A stretch of 64,000 bases of DNA from Paenibacillus sp. Soil522 (GTDB taxonomy: Bacteria; Bacillota; Bacilli; Paenibacillales; Paenibacillaceae). The position numbers and the translations under genes are program-made. Location: assembly GCF_001428245.1 (NCBI RefSeq), contig NZ_LMRV01000099.1, positions 62,864 through 126,863 on the forward strand. The letters run 5' to 3'. The notes below the pieces were generated by a model. That model was not told where the DNA came from and made no database searches. It saw only the letters and a list, made by a program, of their open reading frames with translations. Below are positions 16,629 through 26,166 of the stretch, one piece after another (within the stretch, counting starts at the first letter, position 1; each line of letters begins with the position of its first letter).

Positions 16629-18044
16629 ATGGTCGTAGGTGATGCTTCCCTTGATATTGACACGTTGATAATTGGTGCTGGTCCAGGCGGATACGTAGCA
16701 GCGATCCGTGCTGCTCAGCTTGGTCAAAACGTACTTATCGTGGATAAAGAATATGTAGGCGGTGTATGCTTGAATGTGGGCTGTATTCCGTCGAAGGCGC
16801 TTATTTCAGCGTCGCATCAATATGAATCAATCAGCCACGCTTCCGCTTTCGGTATCGAAGTAGGCGAAGCTAAGGTTGACTTCAGCAAAGTACAAGCGTT
16901 CAAAAACGGTATCGTCAAAAAATTGACGGGCGGCGTCGCTTCTCTATTGAAAGCAAACAAAGTCCAATATTTCCAAGGCGAAGTCATGTTCATTAACGAA
17001 AACGAAGCGCGTGTATTCAACGATCAAGAAGCGCCTCGCTACCGTTTCAAAAACTGCATTATCGCTACAGGTTCACGTCCGATTGAACTGAAAGCATTCC
17101 CTTACGGCGGCCGCATCGTTTCGTCTACAGGCGCATTGTCCCTGCCAGAAATTCCGAAAAGCCTTGTCGTTATCGGCGGCGGCTACATCGGTATCGAGCT
17201 TGGTCAAATGTATTCGAAATTTGGCACAAAAGTAACGGTAATTGAAGGCTCCGACGCTATTTTGCCGGGCTTTGACAAAGATATGTCATCTATCGTTGCT
17301 AAGAAACTGAAAAGCACGAACGTTGATATCATTACCGGCGCACAAGCAAAAGGCGCTGAGCAAACAGATAAAGAAGTTACGGTAACTTACACCGTTGGTG
17401 ATAAAGAAGAAAAAGTAACGGCTGATTACTTGCTCGTAACGGTTGGACGTCGTCCAAATACGGATGGTGAGCTTGGTCTCGACCTAATCAACGTGAAGGT
17501 GTCCGATCGCGGTCTAGTTGAGGTTGATGAGCAATGCCGTACGAACATTCCGCATATTTATGCCATTGGCGATATCATCGCTGGACCTGCGCTTGCGCAC
17601 AAAGCGATGTACGAGGGCCGTGTTGCTGCTGAGGCTATCTCGGGTCACTCAAGCGTTATTGACTATAAATGTGTACCGGCAGTATGCTTCTCTGATCCAG
17701 AATGCGCAAGCGTTGGCTACAGCGAGAAGGAAGCGAAGGACAAAGGCCATAACGTGAAGGTTGGCAAATTCCCGTTCGCAATCAATGGACGCGCAATGTC
17801 GCTAAACGCAAACGAAGGCTTTGTTAAGCTTGTGTCCGACGCAGAATCCGGTCTTGTACTCGGAGCACAAATTATCGGTCTTGAAGCTTCCAATATGATT
17901 GCCGAGCTTGCTCTTGCAATCGAAATGGGCGCTACGCTAGAGGATATCGCGCTTACGATTCACGCGCATCCTACACTTGGCGAGATCGTGCTTGATGCAG
18001 CCGAGGTTGCGCTAGGCCACCCGATTCACACTTTTATCAAATAA
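16629..18044 (+). CDS. pdhD: Dihydrolipoamide dehydrogenase (PDH E3)
   Basis: A 471-residue flavoenzyme that reoxidises dihydrolipoamide with NAD+. FAD motif GAGPGGYVAAIRAAQLG near 17, redox disulfide in GGVCLNVGCIPSK near 45, NAD motif VVIGGGYIGIELG near 183, and the C-terminal acid/base histidine in HAHPTLGE near 450. It starts 4 bases after pdhC, with GGAGGT in the end of pdhC as ribosome site. A moderate hairpin follows. Confidence 0.95.
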   Translation: MVVGDASLDIDTLIIGAGPGGYVAAIRAAQLGQNVLIVDKEYVGGVCLNVGCIPSKALISASHQYESISHASAFGIEVGEAKVDFSKVQAFKNGIVKKLTGGVASLLKANKVQYFQGEVMFINENEARVFNDQEAPRYRFKNCIIATGSRPIELKAFPYGGRIVSSTGALSLPEIPKSLVVIGGGYIGIELGQMYSKFGTKVTVIEGSDAILPGFDKDMSSIVAKKLKSTNVDIITGAQAKGAEQTDKEVTVTYTVGDKEEKVTADYLLVTVGRRPNTDGELGLDLINVKVSDRGLVEVDEQCRTNIPHIYAIGDIIAGPALAHKAMYEGRVAAEAISGHSSVIDYKCVPAVCFSDPECASVGYSEKEAKDKGHNVKVGKFPFAINGRAMSLNANEGFVKLVSDAESGLVLGAQIIGLEASNMIAELALAIEMGATLEDIALTIHAHPTLGEIVLDAAEVALGHPIHTFIK

Positions 18045-18074
18045 ATCGCACTAATGATGTCGTTTCGCGATACT

Positions 18075-18113
18075 AGAGGTCACGCGGCTTTTCAGCCGAC
18101 GGGGCCTCTTTGC
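18075..18113 (+). terminator. Probable terminator after pdhD
   Basis: AGAGGTC pairs with GGCCTCT (one G-T pair), with an inner CGGCT/AGCCG stem, followed by a short TTTG. The short T-run makes it only moderate. Confidence 0.45.
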
Positions 18114-18156
18114 GCATTAAGAGCTACCATTCAATAATAAAGGGGCATATGCTAAC

Positions 18157-18642
18157 ATGGAGGAAACAGCTAAGCCGGCGAGCGAATCGAGAACAATCAT
18201 GACGCAGCTTATTTTCCCGCTGGATACGAACCATCATGATACGATGTTTGGCGGCAAGCTGATGGAGTATATGGATAAAGTGGCCGCAATTTCAGCAATG
18301 CGGCATGCCCGCATGCAGGCTGTTACTGCATCGACGGACAGTCTTGATTTTTTGGCGCCAATTCAGATCGGGGAAGTCATTGAGGTTGAAGCATTCGTGA
18401 CGTGGACGAACCGCAGCTCCATGGAAATTTACGTGTCCGTGAATTCGGAAAATTTGTACAGCGGCGTCCGCAAGACGACCGTCACCGCTTTTTTTACATT
18501 CGTTGCGCAGGATGATAACGGCAAGCCTGCTGCAGTACCGGCTGTCATACCTGAAACGGAAGAGGAGAAAGAGCTCCACGCATCGGCTCCCGAACGGCAT
18601 ATACTCAGATCGAAACGAAAACAGGACAGACAACGCGGTTAG
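18157..18642 (+). CDS. Hotdog-fold acyl-CoA thioesterase (YkhA-like)
   Basis: A 161-residue single hotdog-domain thioesterase that hydrolyses acyl-CoA to free acid and CoA. The helix motif HHDTMFGGKLMEYMDKVAA (near residue 28) carries the catalytic Asp of the BFIT/YkhA group; TASTDSLDFLAP follows. The tail from about 130 is charged and probably disordered. AAGGGGCATA precedes the ATG. It stands alone between pdhD and thyA. The acyl preference is unknown. Confidence 0.88.
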   Translation: MEETAKPASESRTIMTQLIFPLDTNHHDTMFGGKLMEYMDKVAAISAMRHARMQAVTASTDSLDFLAPIQIGEVIEVEAFVTWTNRSSMEIYVSVNSENLYSGVRKTTVTAFFTFVAQDDNGKPAAVPAVIPETEEEKELHASAPERHILRSKRKQDRQRG

Positions 18643-18704
18643 TTAATGATATAATTAATTGTTATTTTTCTGATTTTTGTTTCATGATTGGGGGCGACAT
18701 CCAT

Positions 18705-19664
18705 ATGAGTAGCAGCGAGCAAACCTATTTGCAACTGTTGAAATACGTTTTGGAGAACGGCACGAAGAAAGAGGACCGTACCGGTACGGGAACGATCTCT
18801 GCTTTTGGTTATCAAATGCGTTTCGATCTAAGCGCCGGTTTTCCTTTGCTGACGACTAAGCGCGTGCCGTTTCGTTTAATAGCAAGTGAGCTCATTTGGT
18901 TTATTCAAGGAGATACGAACATTCGTTACCTTCTTCAGCACAAAAATAACATTTGGAATGAATGGGCTTTCAAAAGATGGATCGAGAGCTCGTCCTACAA
19001 TGGTCCTGACATGACGAACTTCGGCCTTCGAGTACAAACAGATCCTGATTTTGCGGAAGCCTATGAGGAGCAAATGGAGCTCTTTAAGCAGCGTATTTTA
19101 TCGGATGATCAGTTTGCTGCCGCATTCGGAGAGCTCGGCAACGTTTATGGCAAGCAATGGCGTGAATGGAAGACGTCCCAAGGCGAAACCATTGATCAGC
19201 TTAAGGATGTCATAGAGACGATCAAGAAAAACCCGGATTCGAGAAGGCTGATTGTAACGGCGTGGAATCCGGAGGATGTGCCTAGCAATATGGCGCTGCC
19301 GCCTTGTCATACGATGTTCCAATTTTATGTAACAAACGGCAAGCTATCGTGCCAGCTTTATCAGCGCAGCGCCGATATTTTTCTGGGCATCCCCTTTAAT
19401 ATTGCGAGCTATGCGCTGTTAACACATATGATTGCTCATGAGTGCGGGCTTGAGGCAGGGGATTTCATCCATACGCTCGGCGATGCGCATATTTATACGA
19501 ATCATGTGGAGCAAATTAACATTCAGCTTGGCCGGGAGCCGAAGGCGCTGCCTAAGTTGAAGCTAAACGCTGACAAGAAGTCGATCTTCGACTTTACGGT
19601 GGAAGATCTGACGATTGAGAATTACGAGCCGCATCCGACTATAAAAGCACCGGTTGCCGTTTAG
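18705..19664 (+). CDS. thyA: Thymidylate synthase, ThyA type
   Basis: A 319-residue folate-dependent enzyme that methylates dUMP to dTMP. Seen: KEDRTGTGT (dUMP phosphate-binding arginine) near 21, ELIWFIQGDTNI, the catalytic cysteine in ALPPCHTMFQFY near 200, RSADIFLGIPFNI, and HTLGDAHIYTNH. It is of the long form with about 50 extra residues around 90-140. ATG at 18705 has GGGGG 10 bases upstream; ATG 18684 lies before that site and is rejected. It is followed by folA, whose product recycles the dihydrofolate made here. Confidence 0.95.
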   Translation: MSSSEQTYLQLLKYVLENGTKKEDRTGTGTISAFGYQMRFDLSAGFPLLTTKRVPFRLIASELIWFIQGDTNIRYLLQHKNNIWNEWAFKRWIESSSYNGPDMTNFGLRVQTDPDFAEAYEEQMELFKQRILSDDQFAAAFGELGNVYGKQWREWKTSQGETIDQLKDVIETIKKNPDSRRLIVTAWNPEDVPSNMALPPCHTMFQFYVTNGKLSCQLYQRSADIFLGIPFNIASYALLTHMIAHECGLEAGDFIHTLGDAHIYTNHVEQINIQLGREPKALPKLKLNADKKSIFDFTVEDLTIENYEPHPTIKAPVAV

Positions 19665-19699
19665 CGGTTTATGCTTATCGAAAGAAGGTGCAGACGACT

Positions 19700-20191
19700 A
19701 TGTCTATTACGTTAATTGCGGCGATGGACCGTAACCGTACGATTGGAATCGGCAACAAGATGCCATGGCGCCTGCCGGCGGAAATGGCTTATTTCAAGAA
19801 GATGACGCTAGGAAAAACGGTCCTGATGGGCCGCAAGACGTTCGAGTCCATACGTAAGCCGCTTATCGATCGCCGAAATATTGTATTGACGCGTCAGCAT
19901 GATTTTCAGCCCGAAGGCTGTGAAGTCGTGCATTCGCTTGAGGAAGCGCTTGAACGATGCAAAGACGATGAGCTGATGGTAATGGGCGGCGCAGATATTT
20001 ATGCACAGCTTCTTCCTTTCGCAGATACGATATTGCTTACGGATGTAGATGCGGCCATTGAAGGCGGCGATGCGTTTTTCCCAGCGCTCTCCGATTCGGA
20101 ATGGCAGCTCGTGGAAAGTGAAAGCAGAGATCGGGATGAAAAAAATAGTTACGCTTTTACGTTTCAAACGTTCAAACGGCGTTCTGTTTAG
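19700..20191 (+). CDS. folA: Dihydrofolate reductase
   Basis: A 163-residue enzyme that reduces dihydrofolate to tetrahydrofolate with NADPH. Seen: LIAAMDRNRTIGIGNKMPWRLP at the start, catalytic Glu in LPAEMAYFKK, GRKTFESI near 43, and VMGGADIYAQLLP near 95. ATG at 19700 follows AGAAGG with good spacing; GTG at 19688 overlaps that site and is rejected. It is cotranscribed with thyA, from which it is separated by 35 bases. Trimethoprim sensitivity cannot be judged. Confidence 0.95.
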   Translation: MSITLIAAMDRNRTIGIGNKMPWRLPAEMAYFKKMTLGKTVLMGRKTFESIRKPLIDRRNIVLTRQHDFQPEGCEVVHSLEEALERCKDDELMVMGGADIYAQLLPFADTILLTDVDAAIEGGDAFFPALSDSEWQLVESESRDRDEKNSYAFTFQTFKRRSV

Positions 20192-20351
20192 CTTTTTACG
20201 CTAGAAACGAACATTTGACGAACGATATGTCATAAAGTGCAAATGATTGTGCGGATAATCCATTAACGATATAAGTACTTGAATGCTAGGATGTTGTAAA
20301 ATAGAAATCGAGCGCTTTTGACAAAATATTCGTTTTTGAGAAAGTTTGTTA

Positions 20352-20380
20352 TTGAATATTTGATGGATTCCCGATATAGT
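20352..20380 (+). promoter_or_regulatory. Probable promoter of the GltD-like gene
   Basis: TTGAAT at 20352-20357 and TATAGT at 20375-20380 with a 17-base spacer, 56 bases before the start codon. A TTGACA at 20318 has no matching -10. Confidence 0.5.
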
Positions 20381-20436
20381 TTGAAAGAGAATCGAAACAC
20401 AGGTTAACGGGAAATATGGATGGAGGAAATGCGATC

Positions 20437-21924
20437 ATGTCTACACCTACTGGTTTTATGGAATATCAACGCGAACTGCCGGCCGATCGCGACCCGCTGG
20501 AGCGCATTAAAGACTGGCAAGAATTTCATAAGCATTTTTCGGATGAGCAGTTAAAGACGCAGGGAGCTCGCTGCATGGACTGTGGTACGCCATATTGCCA
20601 TACAGGGATCGAGCTGGCAGGCTCTGTTTCGGGCTGTCCGGTTAACAATCTGATTCCCGAGTGGAATAACTTGATCTACCGCGGGTTGTGGCGCGAAGCG
20701 CTTGACCGTCTGCATAAAACGAATAACTTCCCTGAATTTACAGGCCGCGTTTGTCCTGCGCCTTGTGAGGGATCTTGTACCGTTGGTTTGATCGGCGATG
20801 CGGTTACGATTAAAACAATCGAACAAGCGATCATTGATCGCGGGTTTGAAGAAGGCTGGGTTGTTCCTCAGCCACCGAAAGTGCGTACAGGCAAACGTGT
20901 TGCCGTAGTAGGCTCTGGGCCTGCCGGCATGGCAACGGCTGCTCAATTGAACAAAGCAGGGCATACCGTAACGGTGTACGAGCGTGCAGACCGCATTGGC
21001 GGCTTGCTCACTTATGGCATTCCTACGATGAAGCTTGAGAAGCATGTTGTTCAGCGCCGCGTTGATTTGATGGCTGCTGAGGGCGTTGAATTTGTAACGA
21101 ATACAGAAATCGGCAAAGATATTACCGCTAATGAGCTTGTTGAAAACTTTGACGCAGTCGTTCTTTGCGGCGGTGCGACAAGAGCGCGTGACGTAGAAAT
21201 GGAAGGCCGCGATTTGAACGGCGTTCACATGGCTATGGATTACCTGAACGGCACAATTAAGAGCTATCTGGATTCCAACCTGGAGGACGGTAACTACATC
21301 TCCGCGAAAGACAAGGACGTTATCGTCATTGGCGGCGGCGATACTGGAACGGACTGCGTAGCTACTGCACTTCGTCATGGCTGTAAATCAGTTACACAAT
21401 TCGGTACGCATGCGAAGGCGCCGCTTGTGCGCGACAGCGTAAACAATCCTTGGCCGCAATTCCCGAATGTGTATACACTTGATTATGCGCAAGAAGAAGC
21501 GAAAGCTTTGTTTGGTGAAGACCCAAGAGCGTTCTCCGTTCTGACGAAGAAATTTGTCGGCGACGGCAACGGAAACCTGAAGGAGCTTCACACGGTTCAA
21601 ATTGAGCGTACGGTTGATGAAACGGGACGTAAAATTTATAAAGAAATTCCAGGAACAGAAAAAATTTGGCCTGCAGATTTAGTGTTCATCGCGGTTGGCT
21701 TTGAAGGTCCTGAATCGACGGTAATCGAGCAGCTTGGTCTTGCACAAGACCGCCGCACGAACGTGAAAGCAACTTACGGAAAATATACGACAAATATTGA
21801 CAAAGTATTTGCTGCTGGTGATATGCGCCGCGGTCAAAGCTTAGTCGTTTGGGCAATCAACGAAGGACGCGAAGCTGCGCGTGAAGTAGATAAGTATTTG
21901 ATGGGCTCGTCGATGCTGCCTTAA
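20437..21924 (+). CDS. gltD: GltD-like glutamate synthase small subunit / FAD-NAD(P)H oxidoreductase
   Basis: A 495-residue protein of the GltD family. The N-terminal iron-sulfur domain has ARCMDCGTPYC, GCPVNN and CPAPCEGSC (residues 40-110). FAD-binding GSGPAGMATAAQLNKAG near 150 and NADPH-binding VIGGGDTGTDC near 291 follow. In glutamate synthase it passes NADPH electrons to the large subunit. No large subunit lies beside it in the window, so it works with one encoded elsewhere or has an independent oxidoreductase role. ATG at 20437 has GGAGG; an in-frame ATG at 20416 overlaps that site. Confidence 0.9.
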   Translation: MSTPTGFMEYQRELPADRDPLERIKDWQEFHKHFSDEQLKTQGARCMDCGTPYCHTGIELAGSVSGCPVNNLIPEWNNLIYRGLWREALDRLHKTNNFPEFTGRVCPAPCEGSCTVGLIGDAVTIKTIEQAIIDRGFEEGWVVPQPPKVRTGKRVAVVGSGPAGMATAAQLNKAGHTVTVYERADRIGGLLTYGIPTMKLEKHVVQRRVDLMAAEGVEFVTNTEIGKDITANELVENFDAVVLCGGATRARDVEMEGRDLNGVHMAMDYLNGTIKSYLDSNLEDGNYISAKDKDVIVIGGGDTGTDCVATALRHGCKSVTQFGTHAKAPLVRDSVNNPWPQFPNVYTLDYAQEEAKALFGEDPRAFSVLTKKFVGDGNGNLKELHTVQIERTVDETGRKIYKEIPGTEKIWPADLVFIAVGFEGPESTVIEQLGLAQDRRTNVKATYGKYTTNIDKVFAAGDMRRGQSLVVWAINEGREAAREVDKYLMGSSMLP

Positions 21925-21973
21925 TGTTCGGACAAGAATGAGGAACGTAAGCAAAGCATAATATACGCGAAGA

Positions 21974-21998
21974 GAAGCGCCCTCGGGCGCTTTTCTTG
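21974..21998 (+). terminator. Intrinsic terminator after gltD
   Basis: AAGCGCCC/GGGCGCTT stem with a TC loop, followed by TTTCTT. Confidence 0.7.
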
Positions 21999-22040
21999 CT
22001 GAGAATAGCGTTATTGGTTCATAGCAGAAGGAGGTATCGC

Positions 22041-22361
22041 ATGATTAAATATGGATTAGACCGAATAACAGAGCTTACCTTTCGTTCATTTAGGCCTGCT
22101 ATTGAGCTGAGGGATGAGCAGTGGGTAGATATCATACTGCGTTTTGAGCTTGCTCCGGAGTCGGAAATGCCTGATGATCTGATTGATTTGACGGCACTCG
22201 TCATTTGTACAGTGGACGGAACGATCGCGCAAATCGTACCGCATGATGAAGGCTGCGATTGCGAGTATCAGTTTACGGCGGGCGAAAAGGAACAAATTAC
22301 TGCTTTTATCATGCAGCCGCACATTCACTCGGAAATTCAAAAACTAAGCTCACCATCTTAA
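22041..22361 (+). CDS. Hypothetical protein, 106 residues
   Basis: An acidic soluble protein with no signal peptide or membrane segment. ATG at 22041 has AAGGAGGT, one of the best ribosome sites in the window, so the gene is real. It has a cysteine pair CDCEYQF near residue 74. No family was recognised. It follows the gltD terminator and precedes a membrane protein after 50 bases. Confidence 0.7.
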   Translation: MIKYGLDRITELTFRSFRPAIELRDEQWVDIILRFELAPESEMPDDLIDLTALVICTVDGTIAQIVPHDEGCDCEYQFTAGEKEQITAFIMQPHIHSEIQKLSSPS

Positions 22362-22411
22362 GGAAAGTTGTGGTAAAATCGGTTTGAGATGACGCGAAGG
22401 GGCGATTCGTC

Positions 22412-23569
22412 ATGCCAACCGAAGAAGCATACGTTCTGTCGCCGACAGACGTTCGGAACATCCGAAGCTACGTTCAGCACAAATACGCTGCGATGCCGCA
22501 AGAGAAGCGGGCGGAGATCGTAGCGGATGCGGTCAAGCGGCTCATACATAAGCAGCTGCCGAATTTCGAGGACAGCGTCAAGCAGCATGTAACGGAGACG
22601 TTGATTAGAACGGCCGTTTTGGACCGCCTTGGACCGGTTAGAGCCGAAGATATATTTCAGGCCTGTTTGGCGCTCGACCGATCTGATCCCTGCATATACG
22701 AGCCGTTCCATTTGTGGGTGGAGGAGCAATTGTATGTGAGCTGTGAGAAGCCTGTTATGCGGCGATTAATGGACGAGCTGTCAGTGACCGGGGAACAAAC
22801 GGACATCGTACCGGACGAGGTTAAGAGCGGCCTTTTAACGCGTCTGAGGGGATTTCTTGTCGCAGAGGGCGTCGAGCAGCGAAATGAAGCGCCAGCTGCG
22901 GGTACTGCTGAGGTCATTACTTTCCCTGTACCTGTATCAAAGTGGTGGACTGCATTATCGTATAGATTAAGCTCAAGAACCATTATGTACAGTGCGCTAT
23001 GTACGCTGTTAATTGCTTCTTCCTTATTGTATGGCTGGTCCATGAGCAAGCCTTTGCTCCATAAGCTTCAGCCGCCGGTCGTCATGAAGCCCGTACAACC
23101 GGTTGCCGTTCCATCAGACGGGCTGCCCGCTGAGCTCCGTTATCAAGAAATTGATCAAGTTCGGATGGTTGAATATTTGCAGTCGAAATCATCTATTTTA
23201 GCTGAGCAGCCTTATTTTGACGCCATCGTATCCGCCGCGCAAGCATTCAATATTCACCCTGCCGTCTTGTTCGCCATTACCGGTCAAGAGCAGGGCTTTG
23301 TACCGAAGACGAATAAGCAGTACAAGCGAATCGCGAACAATCCGTTTAATGTTTTTCATAGCTGGCAGGACTTTAATACGAATATTGGACAATCCGCTGA
23401 GATCGCGGCCCGGACAGTATATAATTTAAGCAAACAAAGACCGGCAGATATGGACCCGTTCCAATGGATTAACCGGAAGTATGCGGAGGATCCAAAATGG
23501 TCGGACGGCGTACGTTCCATTTTTGCTACGATCATTGCATATTTGGATAGCCCGGCTTCCAGTCAATAG
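22412..23569 (+). CDS. Membrane-anchored protein with C-terminal glucosaminidase/lysozyme-like domain
   Basis: A 385-residue protein. Residues 1-180 are hydrophilic and probably cytoplasmic, about 192-212 form one membrane segment (MYSALCTLLIASSLLYGW), and the outer C-terminal part (about 265-380) looks like a lysozyme-fold glucosaminidase or transglycosylase domain: FDAIVSAAQAFNIHPAVLFAITGQEQGF, NNPFNVFHSW and QWINRKYA. The E in TGQEQGF would be the catalytic acid. It probably acts on cell-wall peptidoglycan. The cytoplasmic part has no recognised family. GAAGGGG precedes the ATG. Confidence 0.7.
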   Translation: MPTEEAYVLSPTDVRNIRSYVQHKYAAMPQEKRAEIVADAVKRLIHKQLPNFEDSVKQHVTETLIRTAVLDRLGPVRAEDIFQACLALDRSDPCIYEPFHLWVEEQLYVSCEKPVMRRLMDELSVTGEQTDIVPDEVKSGLLTRLRGFLVAEGVEQRNEAPAAGTAEVITFPVPVSKWWTALSYRLSSRTIMYSALCTLLIASSLLYGWSMSKPLLHKLQPPVVMKPVQPVAVPSDGLPAELRYQEIDQVRMVEYLQSKSSILAEQPYFDAIVSAAQAFNIHPAVLFAITGQEQGFVPKTNKQYKRIANNPFNVFHSWQDFNTNIGQSAEIAARTVYNLSKQRPADMDPFQWINRKYAEDPKWSDGVRSIFATIIAYLDSPASSQ

Positions 23570-23629
23570 CTGGCTTACAATAATTAAATAACGGCTCGGC
23601 TGATCATGCCGCAAAGCCTTTAAACAATG

Positions 23630-23670
23630 AACCCAACTTGGGACAAACGTCCCGTTGGGTTTTATTTTTT
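23630..23670 (+). terminator. Intrinsic terminator
   Basis: AACCCAAC and GTTGGGTT arms with an inner GGGAC/GTCCC pair, followed by TTTATTTTTT. Confidence 0.85.
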
Positions 23671-23829
23671 AAAGTGGTTTCCATTCTCTGACAGGGTGAG
23701 AAGGATTCCATTTTTAACGAGAAGTTTGTAAAATGTTTGTGAGGCACTGCCTTTCAGGGCGAGCTATTGCCATGTTGGTTGGCGTTAGCTGTATGCTTGC
23801 GAAATGCTTAATGAAGGAGCGATAATCTT

Positions 23830-26079
23830 TTGAAAACACTAATCATTGCGGAAAAACCCGATATGGGACGAAATATAGCAGCCGCAATCGATCCCAAAGC
23901 AAAAAATCACCGTTCCTACATAGAAGGCGAACAATATATAATTACGTGGGCAATCGGGCATTTGATCGGGCTTGCGGAGCCGGATGCTTATGACGATCGA
24001 TATAAGAAATGGAATATTAACGATCTTCCGATCATTCCGGCGCAATTCAAGCTCGTGCCGAATAAAAGAACGATTGATCAGCTGAAAGTAATCGGCGACC
24101 TGGCAAAGCGCAGCAATCTTCTCGTAAACTCCTGCGATGCGGGGCGGGAGGGTCAATATATTTTCTCGCTTATTCAGCGGCATCTAAAGCTTAGCCAGCC
24201 TGTAAAGCGGCTGTGGATTTCGGACCTTACGCCGGAGACGATTCGCAAGGGCTTCGCGGAGCTGAAGGAGGGGGCCGAATACGAGAATTTGACGCGTGCC
24301 GCTACTGCTAGAAGCGAGGCGGATTGGCTTATTGGGATGAACGGGTCACGCGCATTTACGACGAAGCACAATGTGCTGCTATCTGTAGGTAGAGTACAGA
24401 CACCTGTCCTCGCGCTCATTTATGATCGCCAGAAGCAGATCGAGGCGTTCTCGTCCTTGAAGTTTTTTGAACTTGAGGGGCACTTCACCCAAAATGAGCT
24501 GACGTACCTAGGAATGTGGCAGGGCGAGAGAATGACCGATCAAGCTAAGGTTGAAGCGCTCGCAGCCAAGGTTAAAGGAAAGCAGGGAAGGATTGCTTCC
24601 TACGAGGTTAAGGATACGAAGGAATATCCGTTCAAGCTGTACGATCTTACGCTTCTGCAACGGGAAGCGAACGGCAAGTATGCTTTTTCAGCGAAAAAAA
24701 CGTTAGATACGGCACAAGCGCTTTATGAGAAGCATAAGGTGATCTCTTATCCGAGAACGAATTCGAACTATGTCACCGAGCAGAACATACCGGAGATGCA
24801 CAAAACGTTGAATGCGCTGCAGGGATCGGTGTACGATGAACTCGTAAAGGGAGCAAACCGAAGTCTTGTCCATAAGGGGAACAAGTCTATTTGCAACCCT
24901 GCGAAGGTAGAGGATCATCATGCTATTTTGCCTACGAATCGTAAAGCTAGCGGCCTAAGTGTAGACGAGCAAAAGCTTTATGATTTGATCGTTAGGCGAT
25001 TTCTGTCCCAGTTTTATCCAGCAGCTGAATATAAGGTGCACACGGTCATGACCGAGGTGGAGAACGAAATGTTCAAGACAAATGTTAAGGAGCTGCTAAG
25101 CTTAGGCTGGAAGGTCATCTATGCGGATCAGAAGAAAGAGAAAGCGAAGTCGACGTCTAAGAGCAAAGATAAGGAAGATGCCGAGGAAGAAGAGATCGAG
25201 GTTAACGAGCCTTTCTCGATTTTGGCAGAAGAAGCTGTTATTTGCGCAGATGCGGTTGTGAAAGAGAAGGATACACAGCCTCCAAAGCATTATACGGAAG
25301 GAACGCTGCTGAAGGCAATGGAAAGCGCGGGCAAACAAATTGAGGACGAGGACGTTCGCGATGCGATGAAGGACTCGGGTCTCGGAACGCCTGCCACGCG
25401 GGCAGCAACGATAGAGCGTTTGAAAAACGTTGGTTATATCGATATGCAAGGGAAAAAAATACAAGTAACGCAAAAAGGACGAACCGCCATCGAGCTGATC
25501 CGCGGAGCGGGAATCGATCTTCTTACCTCTCCGGAAATGACCGGACTATGGGAAAGGCGCCTGAATGAAATATCAAGAGGAACGGCTTCTGACGGACAAT
25601 TTATGGAAAATGTGAAAAAGTTCGCGACAATGATTGTCGACAAGGTTCGCGTTCAGTCGCGCGCGGCTAAAACGTCTTTTGAAAGCGAAGCGCCGGCAAG
25701 ATCAGCGGGTAAGGCGGCAGCCGCGCCTCGCAGTCGGGCAACGAAAGCGAACGCTGCGGGAACAACGAAGAAAAGCGCTGCTGCGGCTGCGGCTGCTTCA
25801 AGCGGCCCAACGATCATTACGACCTGTCCGCGTGCGGGCTGCGGAGGCTCGATTTTTATGGGACGCAAAGGCTACGGCTGTTCTCATTATAAGGAAGGCT
25901 GTAAGTTCGTCATTTGGAAGCAAAGCTTCGGACGGAGTCTGACTGATTCGCAGGTTAAAGCGCTTGTCGAGAAGGGGAAGACGGCTAAGCTGAAGCTTGA
26001 ATTAGAAGATGGTACGCCTGGAGAAGGCAAAATTGTAATTAAAAATGTAGATACAGGGGAGTTGGCGATCGAGCAGTAG
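23830..26079 (+). CDS. topB: DNA topoisomerase III with C-terminal zinc ribbon
   Basis: A 749-residue type IA topoisomerase. Toprim domain at the start (IIAEKPDMGRNIAAAI and later SCDAGREGQ), catalytic tyrosine in ISYPRTNSNY near residue 312, and GTPATRAATIERL near 518. About residues 455-475 carry a charged insertion, 617-660 an Ala/Lys-rich low-complexity linker, and 665-695 a C4 zinc ribbon (TCPRAGCGG and GYGCSHYKEGC). It decatenates DNA in replication and recombination. The start is TTG, with AAGGAG 10 bases upstream. A bidirectional terminator follows. Confidence 0.93.
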   Translation: MKTLIIAEKPDMGRNIAAAIDPKAKNHRSYIEGEQYIITWAIGHLIGLAEPDAYDDRYKKWNINDLPIIPAQFKLVPNKRTIDQLKVIGDLAKRSNLLVNSCDAGREGQYIFSLIQRHLKLSQPVKRLWISDLTPETIRKGFAELKEGAEYENLTRAATARSEADWLIGMNGSRAFTTKHNVLLSVGRVQTPVLALIYDRQKQIEAFSSLKFFELEGHFTQNELTYLGMWQGERMTDQAKVEALAAKVKGKQGRIASYEVKDTKEYPFKLYDLTLLQREANGKYAFSAKKTLDTAQALYEKHKVISYPRTNSNYVTEQNIPEMHKTLNALQGSVYDELVKGANRSLVHKGNKSICNPAKVEDHHAILPTNRKASGLSVDEQKLYDLIVRRFLSQFYPAAEYKVHTVMTEVENEMFKTNVKELLSLGWKVIYADQKKEKAKSTSKSKDKEDAEEEEIEVNEPFSILAEEAVICADAVVKEKDTQPPKHYTEGTLLKAMESAGKQIEDEDVRDAMKDSGLGTPATRAATIERLKNVGYIDMQGKKIQVTQKGRTAIELIRGAGIDLLTSPEMTGLWERRLNEISRGTASDGQFMENVKKFATMIVDKVRVQSRAAKTSFESEAPARSAGKAAAAPRSRATKANAAGTTKKSAAAAAAASSGPTIITTCPRAGCGGSIFMGRKGYGCSHYKEGCKFVIWKQSFGRSLTDSQVKALVEKGKTAKLKLELEDGTPGEGKIVIKNVDTGELAIEQ

Positions 26080-26103
26080 AAGACAAGCTTGAGCCAACAC
26101 GAA

Positions 26104-26152
26104 TAGACCCGAATCCGTCTCATTCTCCATGAGACAGATTCGGGTCTATTTT
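26104..26152. terminator. Bidirectional terminator between topB and the HAD gene
   Basis: Arms TAGACCCGAATC and GATTCGGGTCTA with an inner GTCTC/GAGAC pair. T-runs occur on the plus side (TATTTTG). Confidence 0.75.
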
Positions 26153-26166
26153 GTTTCGTATTTGAA

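Noticed and set aside
20551..21378. 275-codon minus-strand frame in gltD
   Set aside because: Antisense shadow of a well-supported gene, with no motif or start signal.
25730..25800. Unusual GCG/GCT repeat in topB
   Set aside because: It is an Ala/Lys-rich protein linker before the zinc ribbon, common in this family.
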